Below are positions 60,876 to 64,000 of a stretch of DNA of 64,000 bases, one piece after another. The stretch comes from Colias croceus (taxonomy: Eukaryota > Arthropoda > Insecta > Lepidoptera > Pieridae). Both the position numbers and the translations under genes were made by a program. Location: contig NC_059539.1 of the NCBI RefSeq assembly GCF_905220415.1, positions 8,990,001-9,054,000 of the forward strand, given 5' to 3'. The notes below the pieces were generated by a model, which made no database searches, was not told the DNA's origin, and saw only the letters and a list, made by a program, of their open reading frames with translations. Each line of letters opens with the position of its first letter. Within the stretch, counting starts at the first letter, position 1.

Positions 60876-63548
60876 TCATATCTTGTAATCGACAAATTGT
60901 TTGTAAAAATTTTCAATAATAATATCAATAAATTTTATACATTAACAGCCAGGAGCATGTTAAAGAAATACACTTCGTAAGCCTGACACATTTTAGGTAT
61001 TTTGGCGCATGCGTAAAGTCCCTAATTTCCCCTTCAATTCCGGTGAGTATAATAAATTTAAATCATTCGACCCCTACGAGAAGGGACTCCTTGCTTACAT
61101 GATATCACCGGGTAACCTACAATGCCAATTGTAACAATCGTTTGTTTCTAAATTTTATTCACGAAGATTTTACTGCTGATTATTAAAATATTAAATCTAT
61201 AAAAGAAGTCTTATAAAAAGATCTTTTCATATGCCATGAACGAGGTAGATCAGAAATTAATGGATTCTATTTCATTACAACTTTGATTGCCACCACGGTG
61301 CGGCAGGAATCGAATATTAGTTACTTATCGAAGCGAATGGGTATCGATCGGAGGCATAAAATTATAATCCTCGTTGAAACAAATATTTATTATGTTGCTT
61401 TATATTTTGATTAAACTCTATACAATCAAATATTTGTTTATCTGTCAATTTTGAAGAGTAATAGTAATAAAATCATTAATCTTACTCTTGTTCAATTGTA
61501 ACTGATATGAAGTCCCGCATTTCCTAACTCCTTTAATGTTATAGGTAGAGCAAATTTATAACAGCCATCTCTATCAATGCAAGAGCGGGTTCTTCTTTAT
61601 CATTTAATTTTTAATCATCTCCACCGAATTTGATTCCCAGTAGGCCTATAAATTGAAGCGCATACCCACGCTTACCACTGTACCAAGGAAGCTATCAAGT
61701 GGAAATTAAGATTATTCAAAAACGTAAACATATGTATTGGATTCATGATTCATGCATACGCGAATAAAAATGTCACGAATATAACCTCACGTAGTAATAA
61801 TATTTTTTTTTATTTTATCGTTAATTCGTATTAGGTACCCAACATACAACGGTTACCCAAATATCATCATAGATTACGCCTGTTAATTAAAATTATGAAT
61901 AGTGTAGCGAAAGCCGATATATGTTATCACGATAAAAGTCAAAATATTGATAATAGTTTTTTTAAACTTGCGTGTGACGGTTGCTGCGGTTTAATTCACT
62001 AACAAACCGATAAAGTGGCAATTAAGCGGGCAAAACAATGAGTGTTATGTTGAAGGTGCGCTAGAAATTCTAGCCATAAGTCGTTAACTGCACACGACCC
62101 ACGCATCTAACACTATATTAACGTTTAAAAGGATTAATAGAGGTCAGTACCGATTATTATAAAAGATTTGGAATACAAATGTATTTAGGTGTTTGTAATA
62201 AATAATAATAAACTCAAGATATACTTAAGCATAGTGTTATACATTCATAACATTAACTCGTGTGAGATTCTGTCAATTATTGTTAGTTACCTAAGTAGTA
62301 TTTTTCTAAAAGTGATTTGGACGGAAAGCTTTCCCATGCCCGTGATATTTGTAATAATTTGCTTTATTTTAAGACAAATAACAGCTGTTCCTATATAAAG
62401 CTATTTAAATTATAAATTGTTATTACTTAAATGTTTAATTTAAAAAAAAATTAAGTTACATTTCAAATCGAAATATAGTTAACTAGTGTATTACAAAATT
62501 TATTAAAAATTAACACTCGAACCATTTATAGTAAATCAATTTAAATAATTAGCATACAGTTTTATAGCGTGCGGGCATTGTATTGTAAAAATATTTTATA
62601 TTTTCTTTCATATCTCATATTGCATGCTGCACATTACATGTCAAGCCCTCAGTTGAGATTTCGTGTGATAGAGGTGACGTCTTGTGAATAGCAAAGTATT
62701 TTTTTAATCGGCATTACTAGTTTTATAGGTATTACCTACCTACCTACACGAAAGAAGAATAAAACAACAAATTGAGTTTGTTTATAGAAGCATCGCAGCC
62801 CATTAAAAGTTTAGGTACCCTGTAGTAAAGTAGTTAAAAATCATAATATAAGAATTAAGATCTGTTCTTTCGGGTGATCAAATAATTTATATCAAAGTCA
62901 AGTTTATAACACAATAGTGATAGTAGTATCTATTTATCATTTTCATAAACGATAAAAGAATTCACGCTTTCTTTAAATATATTTTGAGAAACTGTGGACA
63001 GTCCGGCCTGAATTTAACTTCGCCACTGCGCATGCTCTTCCCAGCTTCTGGTCCACCTCTCTTCATAAATCGCGGAGTCTTCGCGTCGACATGTATGCAG
63101 TTTTCAAAGATAAAAATCACAATTGAATTATTGTCAATAACTTTGGACACGAACTTCCAAAATGGTGCACTCTTATACTAACAAAAAAGCTTCGATTATC
63201 CCTGTTATATTTGTTTTAAAATGTATTGGAAACTACTGATGTTTACGTCACGTTAATCTTGTTATGTTTATGTCTCTTTATCCTACTGTGCTATCTGTGA
63301 TGCCAAAATGCAAGTGATTTCATGTAAGTGTTATTATTAAGTTGTTTATTTTACTTTAAATACTTATAGAATAGGTATTCTTTTTCAAAAATGAGGGTAA
63401 AAATTAGCTATGTAGATTTTGGAATATTTAAATGTATAATAATAAGATAATATTATCATTTTTAATTTAAATAATTAGTCAAAAATAGTAGATCTTTATA
63501 AATAGATTCAAAAAGCAATGTCGTGTAAGCATATGATTAATTTTCAGA
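60876..63548. other. intergenic between divergent genes
   Basis: Upstream DNA of the minus-strand C2H2/TM gene and of the plus-strand DUF229 gene. AT-rich. 62980-63110 is GC-richer, with short open frames on both strands and no recognisable product, and may be repeat-derived. A GTAAGT at 63324 could be the donor of a 5' UTR exon for the DUF229 gene. Confidence 0.45.
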
Positions 63549-64000
63549 ATGGTGATAACAAAGCTAAATTTGGAGCGAAACAGAAAGACAACAATACGTT
63601 TACGATACGTGATTCTACTTGCAATATTGTTCGGAAGCAGTTTTTGCTTACTTTTCCTTAGCAATAGTCCCCTTATTTTATTTGTCACGGAAGATCCACT
63701 AAAAACAGCACGAAGATCATTCCCTTACAACATTGTACATTCTGATGAAAGCTATACAATTAAAACTGAAGGATGTACGATACCTGGGCTGCAACCTTTT
63801 GATGACAGTATTAAAAAATTTATAGAACGGCCTAGAAATGTAAAAGTATGCGAAAATTCAAATACTTCACTATTAGATAAAAATCGAACACATATATGGA
63901 TCGATTCAAAGAAACTTCGAAATTATAATTTAACTGAAAATGCCAATATTACTTGCTGCTACAAGTCTTTCTATCGACCTCTGGCTGTCGATGATGTCTC
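63549..64000 (+). CDS. DUF229 (sulfatase-fold) type II membrane protein, 5' end
   Basis: ATG at 63549, two bases after acceptor TTTTCAG, opens a frame to the window edge (150 codons). A basic start (LNLERNRKTTIRLRY) precedes a hydrophobic segment at residues ~20-46 (VILLAILFGSSFCLLFL), a type II signal anchor. Then GCTIPGLQPFDDSIKKFIE and paired cysteines with NITCCYK match the N-terminus of the insect DUF229 family (PF02995), related to sulfatases and alkaline phosphatases. Several N-glycosylation sequons (NTS, NRT, NIT) suit a lumenal or extracellular domain. The catalytic region is beyond the window. The function of the family in insects is not established. Confidence 0.75.
   Translation, partial: MVITKLNLERNRKTTIRLRYVILLAILFGSSFCLLFLSNSPLILFVTEDPLKTARRSFPYNIVHSDESYTIKTEGCTIPGLQPFDDSIKKFIERPRNVKVCENSNTSLLDKNRTHIWIDSKKLRNYNLTENANITCCYKSFYRPLAVDDV

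Noticed and set aside
62962..63181. Short open frames on both strands in a GC-richer patch
   Set aside because: No start context, splice partners or family match; more likely a repeat remnant.
1..64000. CRISPR arrays, operons, bacterial-type genes, rRNA genes
   Set aside because: The window is intron-rich insect nuclear DNA. The only regular arrays are the 100-bp tandem repeats, which have no spacer structure.

Overview
This is insect nuclear DNA, and the repeats point to a moth or butterfly (Lepidoptera). It is AT-rich, with GT-AG introns from under 100 bp to about 14 kb, arthropod-type genes, and a dense mix of MITEs, mariner, hAT-like and piggyBac-like elements plus short LINE/SINE remnants. 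The species is not identified. Genes had to be rebuilt by joining exons across splice sites, because most exons are short and the longest open frames in the intergenic DNA are chance or repeat-derived.

Left to right. (1) 1-17312, + strand: the 3' part of a whirlin/dyschronic-type PDZ scaffold gene, with a short acidic exon, a probable 81-nt cassette exon, and three exons giving the final PDZ domain and stop. A small unrecognised gene or terminal exon lies antisense in its large intron (2880-3112). (2) 17313-29180: 3' UTR and gene-poor DNA holding an 894-bp mariner relative whose ends were turned into ~310-bp inverted repeats. (3) 29186-31178, + strand: a small cytochrome b5-domain gene with a clear TATA/Inr promoter and a spliced 5' UTR. 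(4) 35503-39310, - strand: MPPE1/PGAP5, a GPI-anchor-remodelling metallophosphoesterase, complete in seven exons (382 aa). (5) 40339-56234, + strand: WDR59, a GATOR2 subunit of the amino-acid/TORC1 pathway, complete in twelve exons (951 aa). It is divergent from MPPE1. (6) 57732-60875, - strand, convergent with WDR59: a 420-aa protein not recognised by name, with a signal peptide, a textbook C2H2 zinc finger, one membrane span and a C-terminal PDZ-ligand-like tail. (7) 63549 to the right edge, + strand: the start of a DUF229 (sulfatase-fold) type II membrane protein.

The genes do not form one pathway. WDR59 (nutrient sensing), MPPE1 (GPI-anchor maturation), the b5 protein (electron transfer) and the PDZ scaffold are independent housekeeping or neuronal genes. 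The most unusual DNA is the last intron of WDR59, which is almost wholly a ~6.5-kb non-autonomous piggyBac-like element (TTAA target site, 13-bp inverted ends). Inside it are two head-to-head arrays of an exact 100-bp tandem repeat (foldback-like) and a 1.5-kb hAT-like element. The short 228-bp relative of that hAT-like element lies between MPPE1 and WDR59.
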